Part shown: in pieces, positions 1 to 19,030 of the stretch | Layout: each line of letters starts with the position of its first letter | Numbering within the stretch: position 1 is the stretch's first letter | NCBI RefSeq assembly: GCF_000204055.1 | Contig: NW_006768863.1 | Span: 1-64,000, forward strand | Direction of reading: 5' to 3' | Source of the DNA: Melampsora larici-populina 98AG31 | Lineage: Eukaryota > Basidiomycota > Pucciniomycetes > Pucciniales > Melampsoraceae | DNA: 64,000 nucleotides | Notes under the pieces: model-generated | Database searches by the model: none | Seen by the model: the letters and a program-made list of their open reading frames with translations, nothing else | What the model was told of the DNA's origin: nothing | Made by a program: the position numbers and the translations under genes

Positions 1-1752
1 GTTTCAGCTGTCATGAATCTGTGGGTTTCTATCGGATTGCTCTATGTAAACCCCAATAGTCACTGGGAAGAAAAATCAAATTTTCAATCTATGTACTTAT
101 TAAAAGACAGCCTTGCTAAATTCAATGCTGAGAATACTCTTCTTCACTTCAAGCTTCTTGAGCTTGGTTTACTTATAAGCATTTGATTGGGAAGTTAATC
201 TTTGGTCTCAATTTCATTCTGCACCACTTCATTCAAAATTGGATGTTGCTCTGATAATGAACCACACTGGTTTTAATCTCACGAGGGAAAACTTGATTTT
301 GAATTTTGAGTCTCTTCTTCCATCCTTTTCTCAGTATAAATTTCCAAAGAAAAGTTATAGTGATCTGGCATCTCTATTAGTCTGATTACTTCTCTACACA
401 TCTATCCCTGTAAGTCTGACCATGACTACTATGAACCAACATCAATGAATTCCTTTCCATGCCTACTGAAAAAAATCATTATTAGAGTCAATTTTCATTG
501 TCTCAGAGGCATGTTGTCTGTAATACGGGTAAGGATTCAACTTCAGCAAGGTGGCTAAAGTAATTTTATCCGAGTTCAATCCTTGAGGAGTTGATGTAAA
601 CAAATACAGTAGATCACAAGTGAACAACTTCAATCAAGAAGAGCTAAAGTACCTTCTGGTCTCTGTAATGGACTATGGTGGGAAACACCTAAGGCTACAT
701 ATTTATGCAGAGCTAATGGGAGGCATGAATACTACTGAGAATTGAGGGCGGGCGTGCCCGCCTCAGGTCTAGTGTCACAGTATATCCACCACCTCCCTCG
801 CCCTACTCTCATGCTGTATTAGGCTGTATTAATGTGTGACAGGCTGAAATGAGCGATGTCACTAGCAAGAGAGTTCCAAATCTTTTAACTCCAAAACTTC
901 AAATCCAACTTTGAGAGACCCCCCAAAAATTTCAAGTCGAATAGAAATGGGCTCGCTTGCTGTCGCTTCTTAATCTCATACACCCGTCTCTACGGGCTGT
1001 ATGCAATAACATACTTCCAAATTCTTTGCTTCAAATCTTGGACTTCAAATTTCTTTTTTATATTTGAACAAGTCTAATGATTAGCTGTGTCATGTAGATA
1101 CAGAAAACTGCACCCTATCTACATGTACTCTGCTGGCTAACAGATGAATAAAAATGAAGACAAAAAACAGGGTAGGAAGAATGGAAAAAATGAGCCTTTA
1201 AGAGTTGGCAATGGAGCGCTGTGTGTAACCTCTTCAGACCCTGGCTACCCGCGCTTGAAGCAGGGATTGGATATATGAAACCAGATCAATGGACATGAAA
1301 GAAAAATAATTTGACAAAACTGTAATGATCAGGTGAAGCATATCTCATGACTTGTTGAAGCTCTTTTTTGCTTTGATCAGGACCAGCACAAAGATCTTGA
1401 CACATGTGTAAAAAGCATCAAGGCGATGTACAATACATAATCAGAGCAGCTTGTGCTAGATAAGGCTCGGTGCAAAGACATTGGGCCTTTGAATTTGAAC
1501 ATAGGCTTGGGGAAAGATGAGAGAATCCTAGCTTGTATCTCTTATGGATGCTTGTGTGTTCACTGTTCAGCTGTTAGGGAGGTCTTCTCGATGAACAATG
1601 TGTCAATCATAGATAGCTGGCGACGCGAGCGAGAAAATCCTCCGATTCATTCACCAAAAAAAAATTGAAAAAAATACAAATGAAAACAATGAAATCCTTA
1701 ACAAAAGAAAACCCAAGTATAGATGATATTACAAGAGTCACAAAAAAAACAA
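1..1752. other. Region without a recognised gene (3' of histone H3)
   Basis: No open frame here has convincing domain content. The longest, at 1453-1668, is only 71 codons and resembles nothing I know. A GC-rich 16-bp palindrome (GGCGGGC gt GCCCGCC) lies near 748-765. The last few hundred bases before 1753 probably include the 3' UTR and terminator of the histone H3 gene, which ends at 1753 on the minus strand. I see no TIRs, LTRs or simple tandem repeats. Confidence 0.5.
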
Positions 1753-8458
<6,706 letters not shown>

Positions 8459-9267
8459 AGATTTCACTCTTTCTTGGATGCTTATTGTTGTAGAATCTCG
8501 ATGTCCCTGTTGTTCTGTACTATATTGCTACCATTAGTTACTTGCTTTTGGATAATTGAATCATATTTGGACTGGTATTCTCATTTGTCTGTATCACCTT
8601 TGTGTGATCAAGGAGTTCACTCCGTCTCATATGTTGACTCCGCGAGTTTCCCCACCACATTACGCATACTCTTGGTCTCTTCAAGTCCCTGGGTCTGCTG
8701 TCTGATTCTCATGTTCCTGGTGAGAGTCATGGCGTCATTATTTGAGAACATAAGATCAGTGTAAGTTGACCCAAATATGAAAATGAGCATGACACGAGAT
8801 GTCTCGCCAACGACATCAGTCAATGATCACTTCTATGCAAGGGCCAAGTCAAGACATTAGGTCTTCCTATGAGTAATTTTTGCAGACCTTTGGAGACTTA
8901 CAAATGCTTGAAATCATTCTGGTCATAAATTGTGTTATACATCACTAAACACCACAAGAAATGTAATTTGACATGGTGTATTTGATCGATGGTTCAGGCA
9001 AGGCACGCAGGTTGGACCACTGTCTACGGGGCCGGGTGTGTAAGAGTGGTAGTAGCGCAAGATACATAACGGACTTAATGTTATGTATCCGAACCATCTG
9101 GACTAGAGAATTTCTGATACAGAAAATCCTCAGACTTCCAGATACGCTAGCACACACTTCGCGAGAGCTCAAACGCTAAACTTTGATCATTCATCAAATT
9201 TCCACACACCAAACTAATCAAAGTCAGAGGATTCAAAGTAAATCTAAACTCGCGAAGAATAATTACA
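8459..9267. other. H4 3' region and 5' leader of YR retrotransposon copy A
   Basis: No gene is recognised. The first part should contain the H4 3' UTR. From about 8990 the sequence probably belongs to the leader of the retroelement whose gag starts at 9268. It includes a perfect 10-bp hairpin, GATACATAAC at 9061-9070 with GTTATGTATC at 9080-9089. Loose similarity exists to the leader of copy C (a stretch near ACTGTCTACGGG). The exact left end of the element is not visible. Confidence 0.4.
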
Positions 9268-11614
9268 ATGGTATCAAGTGGAAGCAAAGAACTCTTTCTG
9301 GAAAACAAAGACCCAAGGAAGAAACTAAGGGCGTTCAGCAGAGGTCTGTCAGTCAATCAAACGGCAAGCAAACCATCGAAACGTCAAACAAGAAGGACTC
9401 AAGACGGAAACGGCCAAGAACAAGAAGAAGAAAACGCCCAAGGTACAAAACTGAAGAAGGTTGTGGTGAAAGGGTACGAGCAAGAACAAAACCTCCAATC
9501 TGAAGGAGGCCATGAAGAAAGCTCAGCTATCCAAGCAAGCACCATCAGCCAGAACCCAACAGCGCCAGGCCCGAGACAACAGAGGAGCTTGCCAACCATT
9601 GCAGAGAACCCACGCAACAATCGGCAAGCGGAAGATGACCTGGATTCAGAAGGAAAGACCATGGACAGAGAAAGTTTGCTGGAGTACTTAGGTGAAAGAC
9701 AGAACGAAGAAGAGTCAAGCAAGGATGAAAATTGGGTCCAGCTGAAAAAGATTAAGATGGAGCCAATGGACGAGGAGGAGAGTAGAGAGAAGCTACTATC
9801 TGGCTTAATAGCAAGCCCTTCAATAAATAAAGGTAAGGCTTACCACATTCCGTCCTTCCATCTTGCTATCTCGGATCTCCTCGTACCCTTTCCCTTTGTC
9901 TTCAATTGTCTATCTGGTCCTCGAGCTATTATATGTGATCTACTGTGATTTCTTTCCCGAGTGAATGACTAGGATCAAAAAGCAAGAAACCCTATCTACG
10001 TGCTGTATGAGCCGGAGCACAGAGTACCCTCCCCATTTGTCAAGAAATAACCTGACAGAAATAAGAGATTATCAATCTTAGGTCAGAGGCCCCATACCGG
10101 CTATAATGAAAGACAAACATGTCTACTTCCCCACCCCATAAAGGTGGGAAGGCCCCAGAAAAGTCCCCATACCAGATTGGAGGCACGCACGAGAATTTCC
10201 TATTACACCAAAAATAATCCAATCAGATCAAGTTCCCCCCAGAATAAGACAAAGAGCAAGAACTTACAAATATGTTCCATTGTGTCATCCAGGGAAACAG
10301 AAAGCACCCCGAGAACCAACACCCAGTATGTCTGGTCCTTCTAGAGAACAAGCGAAAGCGCTCCTTGAAATCAGAGACGCACTTGACAACAATGACTTTG
10401 AGAAACACACAGAGTTAATGACGACCTACCTGCTATGTTACAATCCGGAGAAGATGAAAGTGATCACGGTTGAGAGAACATCTACCCAACAAAAAGTCCA
10501 CCAACCAAATACGGAAGAACGCGGTAACCCCCGACAAGAGACCCTTCATCCGGAGACAAATCCAGTCCCAAAAGACCTCAGAACGGCAACCAGCCAAGAA
10601 AACACAAACAAGAAACCGGTAGAGCCCAAGAAGCAGAAACCAGCAAAGGCAGACGAAAGGAAAATCCCACCTGGTAGACTGTTATCAGACAATGAAGAAG
10701 TAACCAAACCAACCAACAAGGGAGGTGAATTTGTCAAAAACGGGATAGAATTCGCCAATGGGAAAGTCCCTAGCCATCACATGACCCAATTAACGGTGTT
10801 CTGGGATAACCGGATTCGAAAAATCAAAGGCTACGTCCCAATTTCGATGTTCAACAAAGCTTGGTTAGAAGCCAACCAAGACATTGAAGGGAAGAAAACA
10901 TCAAAGAAGAAAAACAAGGATGAAGATGATGATTTGGAAGATGAGAAGTATGGAGGACTTACCTATCCATCCGAGCTGCGGTTGATGTATGGAGACTGGG
11001 TCACGTGTTTCAACCTATTCTTGGACTACTTAGAGAAATGGTCCCGATTCAAGAAGTTGGTGAGGAAGTTTGAAGAGCACAAGAGGAATGTAGAGAAGGT
11101 GAAAAGTGAGAACAATGAAAACTGGATGGTAGTGTTAAGGTATGATATCAGGATTAGGAGGCAATTCTGGACGACTAGAGTCGAAGGAGGGAAAGTTGGT
11201 GACCCATTGGTTTGACAAAAACGAATTGAAGAACAAGCGAGACGTACGGTGGATAAGTTCAGGGAGTGGGACTGCCACAACAACCCATACACCAAGGGTG
11301 GGAAGCAACAAGATCAAGCGCCCAAACTGTCAAAAATTGCGGTGAAGGATAAAGGAGAAGTCTCGGAGAAGACGGATAAGAAGGAAGAATTGTCGAAGTG
11401 GAAAGAGGACTCACTCTATCTGAAAACCAATAACCAAGGAGGATTCCAAGGAAGGCACGAGAAAGGAAGAGGTTGAGGTCAAGGCCAAGGTCACTATTCC
11501 AATTATGATTGAAACAACCAATACAAGAAGGAAGACAATAGAGAGATGAAGTCACGGTACAGAGGAGACAGATGGTCACCAGGGAGAGACGACAGGTCCA
11601 AGTCCCCAATGCGT

Positions 11615-13243
11615 TGTGGTGATCAATTTAAGGGATCAATCAAAAAATTCATATTTAGTAGTTTACCAGTTTATTAGAAAGGTTTAGCAGGACAGAAAAT
11701 TTGAAATGGAGGTTTTTTGGATCAATTGAAGCTCTTATAGGCCTATGTATTGGTCATTGGGTTAACATTACATCATTTTATTTCACATTACTTATTAAGA
11801 TCATTAGAGTTTATTCACAAATTCATTACAAAAAGAAAGAAAGAAAAACATAAGGAAAATTCAAAAATATAGGTATACAGGTTGGAACATAGTTTTTAGG
11901 GTAGTAATAATAAAGTTATGGGTATTATGAGGCTAGAATAAGAAAGAACAACATTATATTATACTGTAACAATTTTAATCTTGAAGGTTGATAAGAAGAA
12001 ACAGAAGTTATTAGAGAAAAGGTACTTTTTCGAAGTTGGTAAACAAGAGGTATACTTTCAGTTTGCATATGTAATGGTAGTAATAGTGAAATTTAAGGTT
12101 GCCAAGAGGATTTTCCGGGATTTTTAAGGCTATAGAGGATGATGTCATATTACATGAGCAATAAAAAGAGAGTAGCAGCTGTGAAAAGTGAAGAAAATGG
12201 GAGAACTTCGTCAAAAATGAAGGTTTTCAGCTTATTACATATGTCAAATGACGTCAGAATAGGTTGGTAGATAGCTCATTCAACGCAGAAGAGTGGATTA
12301 CATAATTTAAAAACTTTAAGCCAATAGTAGCGGAGGTGTATGTCAAGAGTTATAAGGCAAATAAGAAATTAGTGTGAATCTCAAATTTACAGTCACAAGT
12401 CAACATGTAACACCAAAAACCTTAACTTCACAACTCAATATCTTACTCATCACTCATTACAAATAGGTCATATGGGTGTCATAAATGATCAGTAACACGA
12501 GGGCTACAAGATGCACTTTAGTAATCAAAAATTGGAGCCCATCTGAAAAAATTTGTAATCTCAAAATTTGGTTTTCAGCTAGTTTACAAGGAAAAAATCA
12601 CCTGTTTTCATTATAAGAAGTGCTGTACATCATATTATTGCGTCATTGATCACTTTTAGCTGTGAAAATTACATCATTTATTAGTAACAGAATCATTACA
12701 TTGCGTCATCATAGGGTTTTTAGGGTTTTTTGGACGGATTTGATTGGTTTTGAGGCTGTTGATCATTGTAAAAGTTGGAGTACATTGTTATGTATACTTT
12801 GAGATGATTTTGAGACTGTTGTTCCCCTTTTTTGTTTGTCATTTACACAGTTATTATTTTGTTTATCATCATAAGCTTATTTTAATAGTACCTGGTCACT
12901 TAAATACACCCTTTATTATAGCTATAAAGAGAAATTTACTTTAGTTTTATAGTCAAAAAGACTTATTGGGAATAATATCATAAAGATATTGCTTATTTTC
13001 TTCAGTTATCATTTGGGAATAACACTATAGCAGTGTTGATAGTAATAAAAATTGTGCTTTGAAGTTAAAAATACGTGTGAAGATATATTTCTCTGGTGCC
13101 TTATCTGTACTCAATACAACAGTGCCTTTTCCCAATTGTATTGTTTTAGAATAGCAGTCCTTAGACAACTTCTACTAGTCATTATATTAGTAGATTATCC
13201 TCTTCCAGCTCTGTATAACCCTTGTTGGGTTATACCTTCTACA
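11615..13243 (+). mobile_element. TG...CA LTR-like element (1,629 bp) in gag of copy A
   Basis: Begins TGTGGTGATC and ends TTCTACA, with perfect 4-bp target duplications GCGT at 11611-11614 and 13244-13247. The gag frame is continuous across the two junctions. It has no coding capacity. Clear homologues lie at 33537-34736 (truncated) and 45840-47455. TG...CA ends with a 4-bp duplication suggest a solo LTR, but no internal partner element occurs in the window. It contains a conserved TGACGTCA box near 12250. The 3' quarter is a chain of hairpins. Confidence 0.8.
12974..13235 (+). other. Chain of hairpins at the 3' end of the TG...CA element (copy A)
   Basis: Perfect stems in order: AATATC/GATATT (12974-12990), AACACT/AGTGTT (13021-13037), CAATACAA/TTGTATTG (about 13111-13143), TCTACTA/TAGTAGA (13171-13194) and GTATAACCC/GGGTTATAC around a TTGTT loop (13213-13235). 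Several have counterparts in the copy at 45840-47455 with different stem sequences but intact pairing. Confidence 0.75.
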
Positions 13244-13387
13244 GCGTAGAGCACAATCCCCGCACAAGTATGAACGTGACAATAGACAAGAAAGAAGTGA
13301 CAGAGATGATAGAAGAGATGACTTCAGGGAAATCGTTCTAATCAAAACAAATCTAACGCGAGAGACGGTGCAAAGAGGAAGTAAGCC

Positions 13388-14891
13388 CTAAAATGACCAT
13401 TAACTTCTCCGTGTCACGTGCAATGAAGCCTGCAAGGCAAATGTGGAATCCAGACACATATCCCTGCCCCAATGCCCCAAAACCAGTCTTAATAGAGAGA
13501 TTAAGTGAACTTACGTTGGTCTTTCCCCCATTGCCCCTTGCCTTTCCCCCGTGTTTTACTGATCCGGTGTTTAGGAGCGGTAAAGACTCCAAACCAGATT
13601 ATTCGACCTCAGACACGTCAGAAATGAGTACTGAGGAAGAGATGTCAGAAGTAGACAGTGACTACTATGAGATGAGACATTACTGCAGTAGCAAGAGCTC
13701 AGATAGTGAGGAACCTAGCCAAGACAAAGTTCACCATAAGCCACGCCTAACAAAGAGCAAACAAAACTTGAGAGACAATGACAAAAACAAGCGGAAAAGC
13801 CTACATGTGAGGAAAATCCTCCGAGAGGAAGACGGTCGCCCATGGCCGTCTTGAGTGAGATGTGAAATGAATGCGGAAGAGTGGCAGAGGCAACTAACAG
13901 AAGAGAACCTACTTGAAGAGTACAAAGACGTGTTAGAAGGCTTTCAATACGGCTTCCCGCAAGGGATACCAGACCACCGCATAGGGTATGAGTATTGCAC
14001 GGATTCACAAACACGACAATATTTAGTTTGTGATGAAGTCAATAGCTTTGAAAGAGATCAATTTCGCAAAATGTGTACACAATAGAAAACATGAGAGAAA
14101 TATGAAAACAAGCATTGAGAGAAAAGTAAAGAAAAGGAAAAACATAAAGCAAGAGAATCATACCTATGAGTATTGCACGGATTCACAAACACAACGATAG
14201 TTAGTTTGTGATGAAGTCAATAGGTTTGAAAGAGATGAAGATCAAAGCTAAGCGCAAGCTCATAGTCTTTATAGTAATGAAAACTAGATGTGAGAGTTAC
14301 ACGCACAAAAATGATTATCAAATAAAAAGAAACATATCAAATTCATCACGCAGGATGAGACAGTCACAGAACTTCATCACGCAGGATGATAATAACACAG
14401 CACTAATCAAATAACACTACGATCACAATTTGATAATCATCAACACCAACATAGGGGACCTGCAATGGTTCACTCCTGACAATCACAGGTCAGCGTTGGA
14501 TGTGCAAGAGAAGATCCGACAAACGCTAGAGAAAGAGAAACGCAAAGGCCGAATATACGGACCCTTTAGCCATACCCAGCTGAAAGAATGGTTTCCATTC
14601 TTCAGGTTGAGTCCAATGGGAAGTATGGTAAATGGAGACGGCACCTTCAGAGTAATACATGACCTGTCCTACCCAAGGCAAAAGAAAAACATTCTGTTGG
14701 TAAATTCGTTTGTCAACAAAAATCACTTCAAAACCATGTGGGATGACTTTGCAAAAGTAGTCAATTTCTTCAAAGCAAACCCAGGGGTACGGCTATTGGC
14801 CATCTTTGATTGGGAGAAGGCTTACCGCCAAATCCCAACCAACCCAGATCAGTGGCAATTCCTCATATTAAAGGACTTTGAGGGAGGGTTG
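13388..14891 (+). pseudogene. Reverse transcriptase N-terminal part, copy A (truncated, interrupted)
   Basis: Open frames at 13393-13854 and 13855-14085 encode an acidic linker and then the conserved pre-RT block (EEWQRQLTEENLLEEYKDV and GFQYGFPQGIP). A TGA after GRPWPS separates them; copy B has a cysteine codon there. After an insertion the frame resumes near 14450 (WFTPDNHRS) and runs through the RT fingers (FFRLSPMGSMVNGDG, RVIHDLSYPR, LLAIFDWEKAYRQIP, in which the aspartate of the FDWEKAY motif is a catalytic one). The RWVDD palm motif is absent because homology stops at about 14891. Not functional. Confidence 0.75.
13987..14449. mobile_element. Roughly 463-bp insertion in RT of copy A
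   Basis: Absent from the equivalent place in copy B. Flanked by CATAGGG at 13980-13986 and 14450-14456, a likely target duplication of 5-7 bp. It contains two diverged copies of an approximately 70-bp unit starting TATGAGTATTGCACGG at 13987 and about 14166, and a shorter duplicated unit TTCATCACGCAGGATGA near 14342 and 14372. No coding capacity. The family is not recognised. Confidence 0.55.
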
Positions 14892-17751
14892 GGAATTAGA
14901 ACACTAACTCATCAGTACAAAGAGGGTTATCAATTATTGATACTTGAGGAGATCAATATGAATGTAACTAAGGAAATAGAAAACATAAAGAAATGTGGAC
15001 AGGAAACCTAAGAAAAATTGATGCAAAATTGAGGATTAGAATGTGAAGACTGCACAACACGCTCAAAAGATTCCAAATTACCAACAAACAATCCTGAATG
15101 GAAGAGCACTATACAATTTTCACGGTGTGAGCTTGATACACAGAACATGATCACTCATCTTCCTGTTGCTCAATATACAACATTTCTGTCTTCACTAGAT
15201 CCAAACAAGCGCTGATCTAAGAGGTTGAGTGGGGATTGATCAAAATAAAATCTTGAATTCAGTAAATGTACAATATTGTACTCTTGCTTGAGATCAGCAA
15301 GAAGGTGAATCCACGGTGGTGCCCAGTTGCAGCTTTTTCCCATTTTTTTTGCATTTTTGCATCTTTGCGTGCACAATTTTCTGCTTTGGGGTTATTTTCC
15401 GCTGTGTAATGCACTTCCTTTGTAGCAGCATGTGAAAATTTATGCATTGACCTTGATACAACTATAGAGTGAACAAATAGGAATGCTATTGCTCATGAGT
15501 GGTCAAGCTTGCAAGTCACATTTTTGGCTTCCACTACCTCTACCTCAAAGTAGCCCAACAAGCAACATCCATTGGCCCAGGTTACAGGAAGCAATGCAAA
15601 GTACCGGGTCAAATCCCCCGGTCTCTCGTGCTGCGAGCCACTTAAGTCAGAGGGCAGTGGTGAGATTTTTTTTGAAGGATTGTCCAGAAAGCCAATTGCG
15701 CATCGGATCATTGGATTAATCATGATCAGGATGTGAGGTTACTTTGCAGCCTTCATCCATTGGGACAAAGAAGATGCCTCCATTGTTTATAGAAGATTTC
15801 ATCCAATCACTATTGCTTGGACCTTGTTTCAAACCCCGAGGTCCAAAGAATCAAATCAATCCAAACAATGGCATTTGATGCTGCAGAGTATTGTTTAGTA
15901 GATACTGGTGTCTGAGATCCATTCAGGATCATTGTAGTAGTATTGAGTGACCACTTCTTGTGGGTATTGGGTATTTTGTCAAGCTGAGTTGTGCCTTCAC
16001 GTCTTTGGAAATTTACAAGCAACTGAAGGTCAGCTGAATTCAAACTTGCTGCTGTTTTATCCGCTGAAACAAAAGAAAGTAGAGTTAACCCTGGTTGGCT
16101 GTTGTGTACCGCTCTATCTGATGCAGCACAACTCATGATCCGGCTGCATTTTTCCAAACTCAGATTGCAAATCCAAGGTGAATTGAAATCAAATGAATGC
16201 CTTTCAAGAATGCTCAGCTTGAAATGCTTATTCTTGCTGACCCTTGACCAAGCTATCCCCAGGCACACGTCGACATGGTATTCCTACATCTACCTTACAA
16301 ATTGATCACAGCATTCTTGAATTGGTAGTACAAGTTCAACGCCCCGTGTCCTTCTTGTCCTCCTTGTTATTTGAATCCATTTGTATATAGAGAGTCTGAA
16401 TAGGAAACCCAGGATAAGCATTCATTGGAAAATGTCTCAATACACTTCTGCTTATCATTTTTTTGCACTTCTTTTTGTTGTCTGCTACAAAGTGTGAGAC
16501 AAGTGTTAAGTAACTTCTTTGTCTTACTTGACCGTTATCTTTCTTCAACACCTTACTACTAGAAATATCAATTTGATCTGCTCAATCATCGATTGGTTCT
16601 ATCACCAAGTCTCTCCAAGTAAATATGATGGCAAAAGGCGTAAAAGATTGGAAGGCTCCACATCTGCAAAATATAATCAGACATCCATTGACTTGTTGGA
16701 TTACATTTAGAATCAATTTTCTGCTTTGGATCCTACGTGCAAATTGCACGTGTCATGATATACCAAAGTTTGTATTTGAGGACCACTTTTGTACTGCATC
16801 TTTGTCCTGCATAGTTGATGGAGCAGAAACACCAAAAAAGTCCACTGCAATCCAAAAAACATAGTGTATGACCATTGGGGGCTACTGCAAGAATCAAATT
16901 TTGCTACCCATTTTGTTAAAACAAAACGAGAAAGATATGAATAGTAGGTGACTGACGGAAGATATCATCATTTGATCCGTTGATCCGAATGGATGGTGAA
17001 GGAGAACTCACAATTATTGAAATGCACAATAATTTCAATATGCAGCCAAAAACTTTGGAGATTGACCCATATTCATTTGGATACGCGGTTGGTTATAGCT
17101 TCTCAGCGTGTTATTTGCGCTTGGAATGAATATGCATCTGGGCGCGGAAGAACACATCCACTATTGGCAGTGAACTTCTCATATAGGGGTTTACTTGGGC
17201 CAGTTTATTGCTTGGAGAATCCTAACCAGACAAAGCTTAACTCAGAAAACCATTTAACATACAAGGTTGTCGAGACTCAAGTATGAACATTTATATCCAA
17301 ACTAATGAGAGACACTTATAATACCGTAACAAATCTTTGATAAAGATGACCCAAAATGGATAAGAAAATTCCAGTACAGTATTTATAAGTGAAGGGCAGT
17401 TGAAAGAAGATGGAAGCTGTTTTACATAAAGGTATGATTTTGAATACAAGGAGTGTATATAAAGCAGTTGATATCATAATCTGGAGATAGATTGAGTAAA
17501 CATTATAATCCTGGTGCATTCCTTCACCACCAGGAGATATGGAGTAGACATCTTGCTCTTCCATAAGTGGAGAAGCAAGGATGGAAGGATCCTGTAAGAA
17601 TAAAGAAAGGGAGAGTATGTGAAGTAGATGATATAGATATATAATGAGACATGATGAAGTAATACCCGAAATTTCAACAATACGAACAAGAATAGAAGCA
17701 GTCAATTGAGGGGGTCCAATTGAGATGTGATTGAGTGAATGACGATATGAT
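14892..17751. other. Gene-poor region, no recognised gene
   Basis: Several open frames occur (15493-15723 minus, 15810-16268 minus, 16336-16551 minus, 16993-17286 plus), none with a recognisable domain. Near 16991 an alternative plus frame (MDGEGELTIIEMHNNFNMQP) looks coding-like for about 45 codons and may be an exon or relic. Near 17480-17600 on the minus strand, SPLMEEQDVYSISPGGEGM follows a plausible acceptor and may be a coding fragment. It may include more transposon relics, but I found no matching terminal repeats. Confidence 0.4.
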
Positions 17752-18743
17752 CTAAAGATCGAATTCCTCCATTAATGAGAGGACATCTGAATCATGCAGA
17801 TATTCTCGGATGAAGTCCCTAGAACATTGACAAATTGAAAAATAAAGAGTCAGAACTATACAAAGCAACACTCCATGAATTGAAAATAAAAGATTACATA
17901 CCTTGATTGAGTACTACAGCGATGATCTTGAACCCAAAATCTGAAGAATTGAATTAATAATCGAAATATAGTCTTGTTTGACAATGGTGTCATTTCGATC
18001 CCGAGAATCTCTTGAAATTCCTTTCCGATTTTCCTTTTGATACGAGGATTGAGTTCTTCAATTTGAGTTGTTTTTTCTGGAGAAAGATCTTCTAGTGGGA
18101 TCAGTAGAGAACTCAAGCCGGGTGCAACATATTTCGCGCGTTCGATGACGAGTCGGGTTTGAGGAGAGAACATAGTAACAGGGTGATATCCTGCGACCCT
18201 AGGAGCGAGAGTTACGGTAGTCGAGGAAGGTCCAAGACCAGCGCAATTCCCATGTTTCAAGAGTTTGTACTTCAGATGAGGATGTCTTGCGAGAAGGAGT
18301 TTGCCCAAGGATCGAAACTTGCGACTATGTGATGAGAACAGGATAAACCATCAAGTCAGCCATGAATGAAGTGGATCAAGATCAAAGAAATATAAGACAT
18401 ACTCTGGGTATGACCTGGCAGATGAACGTTTTGAGCACTTGGTCCGAATCTGTTGCCTGATAACCTCGGGAATGGAGGTGTTGAAAGTCTTATGATGACA
18501 AGGACTATACGCGTCACCAGAAAGCGGAGACGGGAGATATTCCATCGTACAAGAGACTAGTGATTCAGAGAGGAGTAAAAGCCGAGAGAAATACGGTGAT
18601 TTGAAATCACTAGTAAGGGTTGGTTGAGGTGAAAACAAGAAGGTGATCGTGTTATTCAAGCTACTGTTAATGTACGGTTGAGATGATATGAATGAATCGG
18701 ATGGAATGTGGTTTGGAAGTGGTGGTAGTGAGAAAGGTTGGTT
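17752..18743 (-). CDS. Unrecognised spliced protein gene
   Basis: Three consistent exons: 18403-18743, 17902-18324 and 17752-17818. They join in frame at GT-AG junctions and end with TAG at 17752. The exon 1 acceptor at 18744-18745 implies at least one more upstream exon. The first in-frame ATG in exon 1 is at 18545 (MEYLPSPLSGDAYSP). The product is basic, with RKFRSLGKLLLARHPHLKYK in the middle and a C-terminus FIREYLHDSDVLSLMEEFDL. I do not recognise the family. A gypsy retrotransposon sits at 18838, 94 bp upstream of the first exon, between this gene and any 5' exon or promoter, so expression may be altered. Confidence 0.6.
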
Positions 18744-18837
18744 CTGTATCCAAAGAAATGAAGTCAACAAATTTTATGATTGGGCGATCAGCTTTGAAGG
18801 ATATTCTGATCAGCTAAAAATCCTGTATTTGGGGAAG

Positions 18838-19030
18838 TGTTAGGACTGTCCTGTGGGTGTGAGACGAGGGCTGGTTGGGTCTTTCTACCAGGATCTACTC
18901 TAGTTATGCAGATTGTCGGATGAAGAGAAAAGAGAGATGTACAACGTGAATGGAGTATAGTATAGACTCTAATCTGTGACATGTAGTACTGGGCCTTTCA
19001 CCGCTCTGTTATCTAAGTGAGATCATAACA
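18838..19030 (-). repeat. 3' LTR of gypsy element
   Basis: 193 bp, identical to 24761-24953. On the minus strand it begins TGTTATGATC and ends AGTCCTAACA. Target duplication GGAAG adjoins at 18833-18837. Confidence 0.95.

Larger units (their letters stand above)
9268..13383 (+). pseudogene. gag-like protein of YR retrotransposon copy A (interrupted)
   Basis: Starts at the ATG at 9268. The first exon (9268-9832) encodes a charged, Q/E-rich N-terminus. A GT-AG intron to 10292 joins in frame to the next exon. The second part contains the conserved block shared by copies B and C (AMFNKAWLEANQD-like, then YPSELRLMYGDW, LRYDIRIRR) and a basic C-terminal tail rich in R, D and S. A TGA after GDPLV at about 11212 and another stop near 11475 break it. 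At 11614 it is split by the TG...CA element, and it resumes at 13248 with RAQSPHKYERDNRQ. A role as the particle protein is inferred from its position before RT. It has no zinc knuckle that I can see. Confidence 0.65.
9268..14891 (+). mobile_element. YR retrotransposon copy A, 5' part only, with nested insertions
   Basis: This is the 5' portion of a retroelement whose complete gene order (gag, reverse transcriptase, RNase H, tyrosine recombinase) is seen in copies B and C. Here gag and the first half of RT are present, on the plus strand. The similarity to copy B stops abruptly at about 14891 in the RT, just before its palm motif. The rest of RT, RNase H and the recombinase are missing. A 1.63-kb TG...CA element interrupts gag, and a roughly 465-bp insertion interrupts RT. 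The start coordinate is that of gag, because the true left terminus was not found. Confidence 0.7.

Noticed and set aside
748..765. GC-rich palindrome as a terminator
   Set aside because: Isolated, no T tract, no gene ending nearby; intrinsic terminators of this kind are bacterial.
8474..8823. Open frames on both strands downstream of histone H4
   Set aside because: They lie in the expected H4 3' UTR and resemble no protein.
11615..13243. Helitron interpretation of the TG...CA element because of its 3' hairpin
   Set aside because: Helitrons make no target duplication, insert between A and T and end CTRR. This element has perfect 4-bp duplications and TG...CA ends.
15600..15645. tRNA-like T-arm (CCGGG TCAAATCC CCCGG)
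   Set aside because: No matching D-arm, anticodon arm or acceptor stem at the right spacing on either strand.
15810..16268. 152-codon minus-strand open frame
   Set aside because: No domain, unusual composition, no splice-consistent neighbours; kept only as part of a gene-poor region.
18788..18982. Open frame running from the LTR into the flank (also 24654-24905)
   Set aside because: It lies within the LTR and is present at both LTRs; it is a chance frame.
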